A stretch of 64,000 nucleotides of DNA from Triatoma infestans (lineage: Eukaryota > Arthropoda > Insecta > Hemiptera > Reduviidae). Positions 51,351-62,182 of this stretch are shown here, piece by piece (the stretch's first letter is position 1; every line of letters starts with the position of its first letter). The notes beneath the pieces are model-generated. The model was not told the origin of the DNA, made no database searches, and worked only from the letters and a program-made list of their open reading frames with translations. A program made the position numbers and the translations under genes. Where the stretch lies: assembly GCA_011037195.1 (NCBI GenBank), contig JAAEAF010003487.1, positions 1 to 64,000 on the forward strand, in the 5' to 3' direction.

Positions 51351-52175
51351 TCCTTGGACATATTATCATAGGCGTCGCAAAACATGTAATAATAAACATT
51401 CCATAGAAATTCCTCCTATAATCTCAGACGTTCCTACATTTGTACTTTCCTAGTTTCTTCTATTCTTCTTTGCATGACACTAGGTTCGCACCAAGCTACA
51501 TTCTCTCTGTGATCTCAGTGTATTCTGTGGCTTTCTCTTTGTGTTACATTGTTTTGCGTTTTCTTTTTAGTCTTTCTACTAGAAATCTAGTTCAGGTGTA
51601 ATCCATTTCAAAGCTCTGCCACTTTTTATCACTATCCTACTATATCCTTTTGTGATATCAGCATCATTTCTTTTAGTTTCCTTTCTCATTGCTTCTCATT
51701 TCCATTTCCTTATATTTTCAGCTTCATTCTTTGATGCAGATATCCAACTCCTCAACTAGTTAACCTCTTTTTCATTTTTCGTTCTTCGTACGTTTTTCTC
51801 AATTTTTATTTATAAAAACATATTTTGATCTTTTTCTTTAAATAAAATTAAAATTTTTTTACCATATTATTGGAAAATTATCTTTTGTAGTTTTTTATTC
51901 CCTAATTCATAATATTAAGCATTTTTGTTTTTGTTCAGAGTAACAAAGCCCCTAGTGTTTTTACAAATTAGTTATTCTGAAAATACGCAAGCTTTTGTCG
52001 AAAAGAGTATTTACCGGCGATGAACAACATCTTATTTGAAAGTAAATCGCTGTGCCATTTAGTTTGTTTGAAGTAGTCTGAGAGTAATATTTTGAAGATT
52101 GTGTATATATGCTTGATTACGAACTTAAGACGCTAAAGAAATGTTCCATTGAAAAAATTCCCTAGATCCTGATTT
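51351..52175. other. No recognised gene
   Basis: T/C-rich to about 51770, then AT-rich. No domain, no match to other window repeats. Confidence 0.55.
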
Positions 52176-52179
52176 TTGG

Positions 52180-52832
52180 CACCATTTTCAATTTCTCTTA
52201 CTCTCAGTAATGTCCGAAAAAGTGGTTTTTAGAAAGTGGTGTGTGAGTGTATGTTCGTGTGTGTTTTTTCTTTTTTTTCAATCATTTATTTCTCATCATG
52301 CTCCGCTCAAAGAGCACTACATGAAATTTACAAAGTACATATTACAGCTTTATACATCAACATATTTTAAAATACTTAAAACAATTTAAGTATTAGTTAC
52401 AGTATAGTTTTAAAAATACTTTTTCTCTTTTTATTTTACTTTCTCATACTGCTGTAACAGAAGAAGCATTGCGATCGTGTCGAATTATCGAAATTGATTT
52501 TTTAACGGAAATATATTTTCAGTTGAACGATTTTTAAACACGAAGCCCCAAAAGACGATATTTTTTGGTTAAGTACCATCATCATGTTCGGAATAAATGG
52601 ATCTCGGTCATATTCTGACAGTCAGAAGTGCCAATTAACTGAATTGTTTTTCCCAAGCTTTCACTTTCCGCTCCCTAGGAAATGACTTTAAACTTTTTTA
52701 AAAAAGATTTTCTTTAAACTTGGTGTACTACCCGTACAGACTTCAGTTCCAGTCACTCCCAGAAAAGTGCCTGGAAATATTTTTCCAGAAAAGTGAATTT
52801 TAGGTGGATTCCAGGATTTTTATGATTTCAAA
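52180..52832 (+). repeat. Agt dispersed repeats, fragment plus partial copy
   Basis: A left-end fragment TTTCTCTTACTCTCAGTAAT (52191-52210) runs into a GTGTGAGTGTATGTTCGTGTG tract. A second copy starts CTTTCTCATACTGCTGTAAC (52439-52458) with GCATTGCGATCGTGTCGAAT, TTTTTAACGGAAATATATTT, AGTGCCAATTAACTGAATTG and AAACTTGGTGTACTACC (52718-52734). Confidence 0.7.
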
Positions 52833-53560
52833 ATGACGTTTTCGTGAAGGCTGATAGACGGCCCTACCATGTACAGTCTTATTTTGTTCAGGTGAAACTT
52901 ATTCCAAAAATTCCCAACACCCATATTTATAATTATTGATTTTAAGGAGGACTTCCTTCTAGCAACAGTTCTTTCCTTTCAGATACACTAACATTAAAAA
53001 ACAAATATACATATCAACAACAAGAAAAAAATTAACTATTCCACAATATAAGTTGAGTATTAAATGAAAGGAAACTAAATTAAATGAAATTTTGAAGTAA
53101 TATGTTTTTTGTTTTTTTTGCGTCTCCAAGAGTTCGGCCATTCAGCATCTCTACATCCAGCGACCCTGAACAAAAAGGCTGCGCTGATGACTGGTGTTGT
53201 TCGTTTAGGGGGCACGTGTGAACAATCTCGGACGCGAACAACTTCACCTCTCCTTTAGTATAGTATATCGTTTTTTTGTTTTGTTTTTTTAATTCCTTAA
53301 CTTGGTCATTTTATCCTTGCTCTCTAATTTTCTATAACTCTCCCAAAAGTTCCGCGCAATACTACAATTCAGAAGTTTCTCATGAAAATGTTAGTTCATA
53401 ACCTTACGCGCTTTAAATAGCATCACGTAAATAATAGGCTACATCAGTCGCAAAGTATCGATTGTTCGCAGAATAGAAGGATTTTTCAGCCAAATTAAAT
53501 CATTTTAGTGTATTAATCCTAGTTAAAAGAGTTCAAAAATTTAATTTATTTTTATTGGAA
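52833..53560. other. No recognised gene
   Basis: Nothing recognised. A minus frame at 52959-53141 has no motif. Confidence 0.5.
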
Positions 53561-53561
53561 A

Positions 53562-54447
53562 AAAATCTAATGTGAACACCCACACAACTTTGTCTTACTA
53601 CTGTGAAAACAGTTGTATATAAAATGACATATTTACACTTCAAATTTTAGTTATTTGTCATAGAAACAGTGGGGGACAGAACATGCTCCGACAGGTAGAA
53701 GTGTGATTACATTATAGTCCAGTAGAGAACGCATTAGTAGACAATATTGAACAAACGAAATAACATTCACCGGAAATTCCGCAGAATTCTCTAAACAATT
53801 TTTAGGAAAAATGTTTCAGATAAAGTTGATAAGTTATTGTTTGCGCTGTTAGCACACGAAGTTTCGAGTATATTGATAAGGAGGTTTTCGAAAAAATCCA
53901 AAAAACGTATTTTGTAAAGTTGCACTTTTGGCCAACCGGTTTTCTTCATATTTAGTATTCAGCAATGGTTCTAATGTAGATTAATATTATATAAGTGGTA
54001 GACCCACACACTGTTCACAGTGAACCTTCAGAGAAAAGCTTGATGCTACTCTTTTCCAACAACACCAGAGATCAATTTTTCCTGAGAAAAAGTTCCAAAT
54101 GAAAGTGACAGTTCTTTATGTGAATTGGTACCATAAGAAGTTTAAAGAAAATTCAGCCGTTTTCGAGAACACCGCTGAAACCAGAAGAAAAAATAGTAAA
54201 GTCGCACTTCCGGTTTGACACGGTTTTTGACCGAAACCTTTGCATCTGATGTGGAACATCTATAGAAATTCCACTTTGCGACTTTTCGTTTTTCAGATAT
54301 TTGGTTCACACACATACACATACAGATATTCGCTAAAAACCTTTTTTTCGTACTCAGGGGACCTCAAAATATATATTTCCGGTGAAAACTCAATTTCGAA
54401 AATTTGACACAATCGCAATAGTTCCTCCTCTACTAAGAGTAAGAATA
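53562..54447 (-). repeat. Agt dispersed repeat, essentially complete
   Basis: Starts AAATCTAATGTGAACACCCA (53563-53582), then TATATAAAATGACATATTTA, AGTCCAGTAGAGAACGC, AAATTCCGCAGAATTC (53773-53788), both modules (TTGCACTTTTGGCCAACCGG and CGCACTTCCGGTTTGACACG), CAGATATTCGCTAAAAACC, and ends CTCAATTTCGAAAATTTGAC and TACTAAGAGTAAGAATAAG. About 885 bp. Confidence 0.9.
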
Positions 54448-54792
54448 AGAATAATAATAATAAAAAATATCAAGATGAATTTAATTTCCAAACTGGTTGA
54501 ATTAGATTTTTCTCCCAATTAAACCAGTCAAATTTATCATAGCTCCAACTATAATCCATATAATGTTTCTTTAACAAACAGGATCAAGAAATCCTCTTGG
54601 ACTAACAAGTAGTTATGATGAAATTCCATTCCACCCTTATTTCTCTACCAAGGACTTGATACGAGTATCTTATATATCGTCTCATTATTCTTCATTATAT
54701 TAAATTTATAAGAACCTCGTAGTTTGTGAAATTCAGAAAATTTTATTTTAGCCAACCCGCTATGACTGAAGACAGTACATAAAAATGATAAA
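54448..54792. other. No recognised gene
   Basis: AT-rich with no signals. Confidence 0.5.
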
Positions 54793-54800
54793 TTTATTGT

Positions 54801-54942
54801 GGGAAGGGAGTAGTTCAGTGGTAGCGTGCTGAACTCCCACGCGGAGATCTCGTGATCGATTCCAGCAGTGCTGCCCTTAGATTTTCTCTTTCCAGGAGCT
54901 TCTACGGCTCCTTTAAAAATAAGTAAAAAAATAAAAAATTAG
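54801..54942 (+). mobile_element. Compact tRNA-derived SINE
   Basis: A tRNA-like head with box A TAGTTCAGTGGTAGC (54811-54825) and box B GTGATCGATTCCA (54852-54864) includes CTCCCACGCGGAG, reminiscent of a glycine tRNA anticodon arm. A short body ends in a pyrimidine-rich stretch, a 7-bp-arm hairpin (AGGAGCTTCTACGGCTCCT) and an A-rich tail (54916-54940). TTTATTGT flanks it at 54793-54800 and 54943-54950 as an 8-bp target duplication. At 142 bp it is unusually short for a SINE. Confidence 0.85.
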
Positions 54943-54950
54943 TTTATTGT

Positions 54951-55530
54951 ATGTATATTTAATGGTCATACGAACTGGTCATAAGTTTATGCTTGTGACA
55001 ATTATTTTGAATCGCACATAATAAACACAAAAGAAAGTTTTGATTTGCACATATGGTCTCAAAGAAAAGAGGCTGGTTTTATTTCGTACATATAAATTAT
55101 AAAGAGCATATTTCTTGTATTGTTACTACGAATAAAAAATGGAAAGTAATAAATCATATATGTATATAATATATATATGTCCATCCCTTTTGTATAATAA
55201 AGTAAGAACTATATTTACAAGATATATGCTTTATACATATCTTGTAAATATAGGAATTCAAAAGAAAGATTTGTTAGCAAACACCAATACGATATATTTA
55301 TATATACTTGTGTATAATAAATCCAGAAATTGTACTCACCACACACACAGACATTTAGATAGCTAGACAGACAAACAGACAGAAAGATGAGTAGAAAAAC
55401 TTTACGTCCTAACTGTGATGTCACAGTTATTTTCCTATTCTCTTTGCCCAGACTTACGTACACTTTTCTTTAACACAATAAGGAAGTTTTCCTAGTTAAT
55501 TTAGAGTAATAGTATGACAGTGGGGTAATC
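54951..55530. other. No recognised gene
   Basis: ACAAGATATATGCTTTATAC followed by ATATCTTGTAAATATAG at 55217-55253 forms a hairpin with about 14-bp arms (TATTTACAAGATAT/ATATCTTGTAAATA). ACAGACAAACAGACAGAAAG is a short-period tract. No gene. Confidence 0.5.
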
Positions 55531-55532
55531 CT

Positions 55533-55600
55533 TGTGTGTGTGTGTGTGTGTGTGTGCGCGCTTGCCTGCGAGAGAGAGAGAAAAAAAGAGAAAGAGAGCC
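55533..55600. repeat. GT and GA microsatellites
   Basis: (GT)n at about 55533-55556, then GAGAGAGAGAGAAAAAAAGA. Confidence 0.9.
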
Positions 55601-55601
55601 A

Positions 55602-55818
55602 GTTTGTCTATTTACGTTAAGACAGGTTACGTGATAATCTAGTACGTGGATTTGGGTGGAGGTTGTGTTTTTACATTGACACACACAGAGAAATCTTGGG
55701 CGGAGGAATCTGAGGATTATTCCGGGAATTGTGAGAGAAAGAGTGAGAGGTAGTATGCGTGTGAGAGGGTGCACGAGAGAGGGACGAGTAGAAGAAACGA
55801 ATGAACTTAAATGTTTAT
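55602..55818 (+). repeat. Unclassified repeat, copy 1 of a direct pair
   Basis: About 215 bp aligned in the same orientation with 59555-59780. Shared blocks are ATCTAGTACGTGGATTT, TTGTGTTTTTA, TTGACACAC, AATCTGAGGATTATTCCGGG, AATTG, GAGAGAAAGAGTG and GGCGAGTAGAAG-type sequence (GGACGAGTAGAAGAAACG here). The minus frame 55496-55858 spans this repeat and two microsatellites and is not called. Confidence 0.8.
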
Positions 55819-56380
55819 CGTTATAATAGTGCAAACAAGCACACACACACATACACACACAAAATTACACAAAAACACAAACACAAAGTTTTAGCAACGC
55901 AGCGCTGAGTCAATAATGATAACTACATCCTGCTCCATCGTCCCACACGCCGACCAATTCTTTTTTTTTTCCTTTCTGCCCTCAAGGGACCCAATAAACA
56001 TGTCGCCATGTAACCAAAATCTGTCAGGGTGTATGTTAGTAATCAGAGAGAGAGGGAATCGCAGTTTTTTTGTTTTTTTTGAAAACTCGCACATTGGCCA
56101 ATTACCTCTTCTTTCTTCTGTTAACACTTCCACTTCTGCTCTCTCATTCTCTTTTTCATTCTGTCTTGAAAGTTCCCACTATACTTTCGTTTCTTTTCTG
56201 TCTATGTTCTTTCATCAATCAATATCTGTTAATTTTTACTTTCTCTTACTCCTAGAAATTTGAGATTAAAAATGGATTTGAATTTTTCGATTTACGATTT
56301 TGTTAGTTTTGGTGAAATGATTTGTTTTTTAACTGGAAATGCAAACAAAATCAGTGCAAAGACTTTTTGTATCTATAAAA
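55819..56380. other. No recognised gene
   Basis: A CA tract lies at about 55838-55880. Overlapping frames on both strands at 55891-56263 have no motif. Confidence 0.5.
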
Positions 56381-56384
56381 AAAA

Positions 56385-57082
56385 TCTGGTGTGAAACACT
56401 CACACAACTTTCTCTTACTCCAGTTCTCAAAATTATAATTGCTAAATTTTATACTTTGTGTTCCAAATTAAATAAAATTCGACGAAAACTGAAAAAACTG
56501 TCCAGATAAAACGCACTTCCGGTCATCCGATTTTTTCAAAATCGGAATTTCAATAACATTTTTAATTCTAATTGACATTATTTAGATGATAGAATTGTCT
56601 AATAAACTGAAATAACACTTAAGATGAAAACCTGACCCCACCCCTTCCCCAAATGTGCTCTTAAATGAATTTTCCCGGAGAAATATTTCAAGTAAAAGTT
56701 GTAGCACCTTGTATGGTGAAGTTGATATTCCAAGTTTCAAGAAAATCGTCGTAGCCGTTTCTGAGAAAATCGCAAAAAAGTAAAAAAAAAATAGTAGTAA
56801 AGAGATACTTCCGGTTGAGGAATTTTGACAGATAACGTACTGTCAGATCGCATAGTGATACCTAAATGGAATATCAAGTTTCAACTTTCTACGGTTTTTC
56901 ATTTTTGAATTATGCTGTTCAAATACATACACGCACACACACACACACACATACCATTTTGCTAAAAACCACTTTTTTGTACTAAGGGGACCTCAAAACG
57001 GATATTTCCGGTGAAAACTTGATATCGGAAATTTGACACGATTACAATATTTCCTCTTACTAGGAGTAAGAGAAAGTAAAAA
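56385..57082 (-). repeat. Agt repeat, first unit of a tandem pair
   Basis: Starts AATCTGGTGTGAAACACTCA (56384-56403) and ends CTAGGAGTAAGAGAAAGTAA (57058-57077). It lacks the ACTGAACCAACTACATAT section of longer copies, making a unit of about 700 bp. Both modules are present (CGCACTTCCGGTCATCCGAT at 56511-56530 and AGATACTTCCGGTTGAGGAA at 56803-56822), and a CA tract at 56934-56953. Confidence 0.9.
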
Positions 57083-57765
57083 AATCTGGTGTGAAACACT
57101 CATATAACTTTCTCTTACTCTATTTAGTACAATTTAAACAAGACACTTTCTTTAAAATTGCAACGTTACAATGTTTTTAGTAGGCTGGCCATAAAAAATG
57201 GTAGTCGAGATTTTACTTGTTTATCTGAGCGGCCTTATGTGGAGCGCATTATGTCAAAACTAACAAAGCTTGTGCAAATTTAAATTTAAACTAACTGCCA
57301 GATCTCCAATACCCGTCTAACATATTTTTTCCAGAAAAATGTATTAGATAAAAGTGATACATTTTTATATTTATGCAGCAAGCAATCCAAGCTTAAATAA
57401 AATCGTTGCAGTCGTTTCGAGAAAATCAGGAAAAACTGGAAAAACATTCAATAAATTTCGCACTTCCAGTGACCCGATTTTCTTCAAATTCGGACTTGCA
57501 TCAAAACTTCTGTGTATTAATATTATGAGATTGTGAAACCATAAATTATACTGAAGTAGTATTTAAGGAAAGCATAACGCTAATTTTCCATCAGAACCCT
57601 CAAAAATCAATTTTTCCCGGGGAAATGTTGCAAATAAAAGTAATGAGTATTAAAGTCTGTAGATAGTTCACGATATTTAAAGAAATCGTTGGAGCAGTTT
57701 TCGAGAAAACACAAAAATCTGAAAACAATTCAGTAAAGTCGCACTTTGTAACGAAGAAATAAAAT
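57083..57765 (-). repeat. Agt repeat, second unit of the tandem pair
   Basis: It restarts immediately at AATCTGGTGTGAAACACTCA (57085-57104) after the end of the previous unit, with no spacer. It has the GTTACAATGTTTTTAGTAGG variant arm. The first module (TTCGCACTTCCAGTGACCCG, 57457-57476) is followed by the second module AAATCGTTGGAGCAGTTTTC (57684-57703). It stops at AAGTCGCACTTTGTAACGAA. Confidence 0.85.
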
Positions 57766-58720
57766 TTTCATTTCAAAGCCATAGCTGAACTCTCTCTGCT
57801 GTCCTACTGGGCTCCTCTTCCATATTATCTTGTAATTAGTCTGTGGGTATTTCATTAGCTATTTAAGTTAGGTTAAAGTTAGGAGAGTAAGTTAGTTAAT
57901 AAGAACTAGCATATAAGTATATTGTAAGAATTAGTATGTAAGTGTAGGATAATAAGTCTAGAATAAGTTTTAATAATTAAGAAAAATGATACGAGAAGTT
58001 CTCAAGAGATGGCAGCAGAGGGCAACTACGTCACCGGTGATGGCCGAGAAGGGCGACCCCTCCATCATTAGATGATCAGCTGGGAAAAAATAGGTGAAAG
58101 TAGGTTGGCCTAGTTACGGCTTGGCAAAAAGAGAAGCCGGATATTTTCTTGTGTATTTGAAAGGTGGAAAAACCCGTCAATCTCCAGTGGAGGATTATAA
58201 ATACACAGAAGAGTCAGCAAGGAAAGTGAAAAGGAAAAACGCAACTAACAACGGTACCAGGCCTGGTTGTTATTAAAAAAAATCAAGGAAAAAAAGTACG
58301 TACTTAACCAAATTTTAAACGTGGAATTGGGGGAGATACAATTTTTTCTTATAATAAAAGGAGACAGAATACTAACACTAATTGTATTTATTTATTTAAT
58401 TTATCATACTCTAAGGAGTTTTTTTGTTTCTCATTATAGAAGTCAGAACTAACTGTGATTATATCTTATTTCATTTTTGTTTTCTTAATGTGAATTTTTT
58501 TGGGTGGAAGCTCATTGTAATTTCTTGGTTTATATTTAATAATACATAAGTTAAATTAACAGTGTCCTGTGTTGTACCCGAATTACCTGTCCCCGAATCT
58601 GGGAGTTGAATTACTCAAAAAGAAAATTAATTAAAATTATAGGTTATAAAAGAGTAAACAGCAGCCAGCCACGTGAGGCGCTGCGGCAAGAGAAGCTAGA
58701 TAGTACGGCGGAGGGTATTA
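57766..58720. other. No recognised gene
   Basis: A GC-richer patch, GGCAGCAGAGGGCAACTACG..CACCGGTGATGG, lies at about 58010-58045. The frame at 58094-58276 is lysine-rich with no motif. Possibly the 3' part of an unidentified element, but nothing decisive. Confidence 0.45.
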
Positions 58721-58724
58721 CAAG

Positions 58725-58816
58725 CAATACACCGGCGTAGTCAATAGGTAAGGCACTCGCTTCGTAATCAGAGGATTGGAAGTTCGATACTCAGTCGAAG
58801 CGTTCTTATTTTTTTT
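58725..58816 (+). other. tRNA-like sequence, probably a SINE head or tRNA pseudogene
   Basis: Box A-like GGCGTAGTCAATAGGTAAGG (58734-58753) and box B-like AGTTCGATACTC (58780-58791) are spaced as in a tRNA. The loop TTCGTAA would give a CGT (threonine) anticodon at 58763-58765. The anticodon and T stems pair poorly, so it is not a functional tRNA. A T run at 58809-58816 would terminate RNA polymerase III. No target duplication was seen. Confidence 0.45.
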
Positions 58817-59088
58817 CAATGTATTATTTTTATTTTATTTAGTTTTATCATTTCATCTTACTCTTTTACATATTTATCTATTAATTTATTTTTTTCCGAG
58901 GTGATTCCTTTCTTCTTTTTTCTTTTTTCCACTTCCCTGTGTTCTTCTCTGGCCGATCAAGACCCCAGTCGAGAATCTTTTTGTATTTATCTTTTCTTGT
59001 ATCTTTGTTTTTGTTTACTTTTTTTGCCTTATTGATATCCCTTCACTCCATTCCGAACCCGCCCGTCTCCTTGAGCTAGCCCATACAC
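58817..59088. other. T/C-rich spacer
   Basis: No feature beyond pyrimidine-rich composition. Confidence 0.5.
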
Positions 59089-59089
59089 A

Positions 59090-59364
59090 AATCCATCGCC
59101 AAGTGGCGTATCAACTTCCGGATTTTCCGGAGCTTTGTGTCTGATGGGGTGGTAGTACCTAAATGGAATTCCAAGTTTGAGCTTTCTGTGACTTTTTGTT
59201 TATGAGTTATTCGGTTAAAGCACACACACAAACCGCTCGCCAAAAACATCTTTTCGCATTCAGGGGACCCCAAAACATGTATTTCGCTGCCAATTCAAAT
59301 TCGGAAATCTGGCACGGTCGCAATATTTTCTCTTACTAGAAGGAGTGAGAGAAAGTAAAAAAGC
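59090..59364 (-). repeat. Agt dispersed repeat, left third
   Basis: GGCGTATCAACTTCCGGATT, TGTGTCTGATGGGGTGGTAG, GGAATTCCAAGTTTGAGCTT, GGGGACCCCAAAACATGTAT and the end GGAGTGAGAGAAAGTAAAAA (59341-59360). The minus frame 59076-59273 is inside it and not a gene. Confidence 0.8.
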
Positions 59365-59467
59365 GTAACTGAAATATTCATTTCCGGTTAAAATCGGATA
59401 CCGGGATGTGCCTATTTTCCTAATGTTTTTCTTTGCAATTTTCTCGAGAAAGATTCCAGGAATTTTT

Positions 59468-59555
59468 CGTTTTCCTTACTCCTAGCAACAGGAAGTAGTG
59501 CGACAATGTCAACATTTTTAAAATTGATATTTCACGGGGAATACATCTTTTTTAC
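59468..59555 (+). repeat. Agt left-end fragment
   Basis: CTTACTCCTAGCAACAGGAA, GTAGTGCGACAATGTCAACA and ATTTCACGGGGAATACATC keep the order of the left block. It stops where the unclassified direct repeat begins. Confidence 0.65.
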
Positions 59556-59782
59556 CATTTATGTATTTATGTTAGGATTGGTTATGTGAAAATCTAGTAC
59601 GTGGATTTTTGTGGAAGTTGTGTTTTTAAGTTGACACACTCAAAGAAATGTACGGCCGAGTAATCTGAGGATTATTCCGGGAATTGAGAGAGAAAGAGTG
59701 GGAGTGTGTGTGAGAGATTTAAGTGAGGGAGTTCGAGAGAGAGGCGAGTAGAAGAGTGGAATGAGCTTAAATGTGTGAATTT
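59556..59782 (+). repeat. Unclassified repeat, copy 2 of a direct pair
   Basis: Matches 55602-55818: ATCTAGTACGTGGATTTTTG, GAAGTTGTGTTTTTAAGTTG, GTAATCTGAGGATTATTCCG, GAGAGAAAGAGTGGGAG and GGCGAGTAGAAGAGTGGAAT. No ORF is conserved between copies. Confidence 0.8.
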
Positions 59783-60600
59783 TTATGTTTTCCTCTAAAG
59801 CTTTCCTCCATAAAGTAAGAAAAAATGTTTTTTGGGAACAGTCTTCTGGTATGTGTGGTTTGTGCTGTGTGTATGTGTGTGCGCGTGAAGGCTTTGATGA
59901 AAATCCAATTTATATTTCATCAATATAAAACACACAAAATTTAATTAGAAGAGTTTTCTATGTTTTCGGGATTTCCCATTCCCGTTTCCAGGCAGTTTGT
60001 GTAAAGCCACGACATATACGCAGTAAATAATAAATTTCGGATTTTTAGATAAGGAAATTTTCTGTGTGGCACCGATGACATTCGGCTTTGAACAGCCATT
60101 TAAAATCCTTTTAGGATTGAAAAGCGGTTGCTGGTGTTATTTAATGGAGTTGCATTCAGATAGCATCGTTACCAAAAATCTTATAAGCAAAATGTACAGC
60201 TTATTGTCATCCTTATAATTATGTTAATGTTAAGTCCAACTAAACGTTAAGTATGAATTCCAAGTTTGAAGACAATTTTAATTATAATTGCCCCTGAAAT
60301 TAACAAAACAAAAACTTTACTTCCCGCATTGAAAATGTGACACGGTCACAATGCTGCTCTTGGAAGTGAAAACTAAGAAACCCCCAAAGAATTTAACAAA
60401 GTAATTTACAAAATAATAAACTATAAAAAAGTTTACCACATTTTACGCTGTTGACAAGTTACTTTTCTGTCGGTATTTGTTAGTTTTAATATAAATTTCT
60501 GTGGTTTTCAAACGAATATATATGTATATATAGAGAGAGAGAGAGAGAAGCGCTGCGTCATGACAATGTTGTGTTAGCACCTAGCCAAGCCACAGTCCAG
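59783..60600. other. Spacer with a small structured motif
   Basis: At 60101-60134 CAGCC..AATCC, TTTTA, GGATT, GAAA, AGCGGTTGCTG forms nested short stems reminiscent of the PLE motifs but without CTGANGA. A GA run lies at 60532-60550. No gene. Confidence 0.45.
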
Positions 60601-61560
60601 TAACTTTACCAGAGGGTGATCTGGAATGCAGACAATTTTCGTGGGAAGTTCGAGGAATGGTGGGGCGTTGCAAACAACCAACGCCCTAGCTGAGGAGAGG
60701 GGGTTCCCATTTGGTTTCCTATGGAGAGACTTCCACAGTGGTGTTCACTTCGCTCCATTTTTTATTTTTTTTAAAAAAGACCCATCCCTTCCATCATGTT
60801 ATCTACTCATTCTAATTTTCACATGCTGACAAACACACATACAGACACTTAAAAACCTACCATTATCCATTTCCCACAGCTTACTTTTCTTCACATTCAC
60901 ACGCTCCAACAGTTGACACTTTCTTCTCCCTTCAACTTATTCACCACTTCAACTTCTTCAAACATCTTCATACCACCATCTCTTCCGTTCATCTTATGCT
61001 TAAGCAAGAGAACTGGTAAAGAAAAATATTTTACATCAAACTGATCCTTAAGTCGTGTTCCCTAGCTTCTTTCTTTTTTTTGTAGGTGTTTTTTTCCGTA
61101 AGATATATCGTCAACACGTGTTACGTCACACACTCCCCTACAGTCGCAGATGCGCACACACGCAAGCCCTATATTTTCGATCGTTTGAAATATTTCCTTC
61201 CCATTTACATTATAGACCTACATCCTGACCTCCTTCCAGTCGGAAACTTCTCAAACAAAAAGGAAAAATACATGAGTAATTTTCACAATTTGTTATGTAA
61301 TCCGTTATCTGCGATCCACAGTTTTTCCTTCCTAACAATCCATCTCTCTCTCACTCCCTCTCTCTCTGTCTCTCTCTACTTATCACTTGAAATACTAGCA
61401 CCCTCCCTCTCATCGGCTTTTTGGCACTTCCAATATCTATATATATTTTCTTCCACCATCCTTTTAAAGTAAACTTAATCTATTCTGGCATTCTGGCGCA
61501 AGAGCCTAAATCCTTAAATATATATATACATATATATCTTGGAGTATGATTACTTACCCT
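60601..61560. other. No recognised gene
   Basis: Pyrimidine-rich. A TC run lies at about 61345-61377. The 128-codon + frame 61086-61472 is rich in Ser/Leu/Thr because of the pyrimidine runs and has no motif. Part of 60640-60760 is GC-richer but unidentified. Confidence 0.45.
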
Positions 61561-61564
61561 TCTA

Positions 61565-61802
61565 TACTCCCCACAATACAGTCGATCCTGAATTCAAGTT
61601 TGAGCTTTCTTCGATTTGAGATATTTCGTAATCACGCATATCACACATGCACAGACTCAGAGCAATTTTTGCTAAAAATTTTTTTTTTTTTCATATACAG
61701 TAGCACATTTTTTCATGCACAGACTCAGAGCATACATTTCCGCTAAAAATTAAGTTTTGAGCGTACAGCTCTTTCTCTTGAAGCAGTAAGAAAAACTAAA
61801 AC
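61565..61802 (-). repeat. Agt dispersed repeat, left fragment
   Basis: GAATTCAAGTTTGAGCTTTC (61591-61610), AATTTTTGCTAAAAATTTTT, CATTTCCGCTAAAAATTAAG (61734-61753) and end GAAGCAGTAAGAAAAACTAA (61780-61799). CATGCACAGACTCAGAGCA occurs twice (61647-61665 and 61714-61732), an internal duplication. Confidence 0.7.
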
Positions 61803-62175
61803 AAAGATACGAAATTAAAAAAAATTATCAAAAAAATATTATACTTCTCACCCTTACAACAAAACAGTGCCACTGTTTCATTTACTGTGCATCTGCCCTA
61901 AGGCACGCCAACGGTTTAAGCTTCGAAGCTCGGCCTATATCGCCAAGTGTATTTTCTTATAAACAATTGGTCGAATTTGTAGTCTTTATAAAACAATCTC
62001 GAAACATGTCTACAATTACAACGTCGTATAAATCATTTCAAGAAGTTATCTTCGCCGACGTAGTCTCACTTAGTCGTTCTCTCGGTAAAGTTTCTTCGCT
62101 TTATAATTCTCCATACTAAGTAAAATCGTGTAAACTATAAATTGTGAGTAATAAATGTAAGTAAAATAAAGTAAA
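61803..62175. other. No recognised gene
   Basis: GAAGCTCGGCCTATATCGCC near 61925 is slightly GC-rich. Nothing identified. Confidence 0.5.
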
Positions 62176-62182
62176 AGTAAAT

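Noticed and set aside
54801..54942. Functional glycine tRNA
   Set aside because: The acceptor stem is not closed, and the A-rich tail with target duplication shows a SINE.
55496..55858. 120-codon minus-strand open frame
   Set aside because: Spans two microsatellites and a repeat present again at 59.6 kb, where the frame is not conserved.
58725..58816. Functional threonine tRNA
   Set aside because: Box-like motifs are present but the anticodon and T stems do not pair well. Kept only as a tRNA-like sequence.
61086..61472. 128-codon plus-strand open frame
   Set aside because: Ser/Leu-rich because of TC runs, no motif, no start or splice context that supports it.
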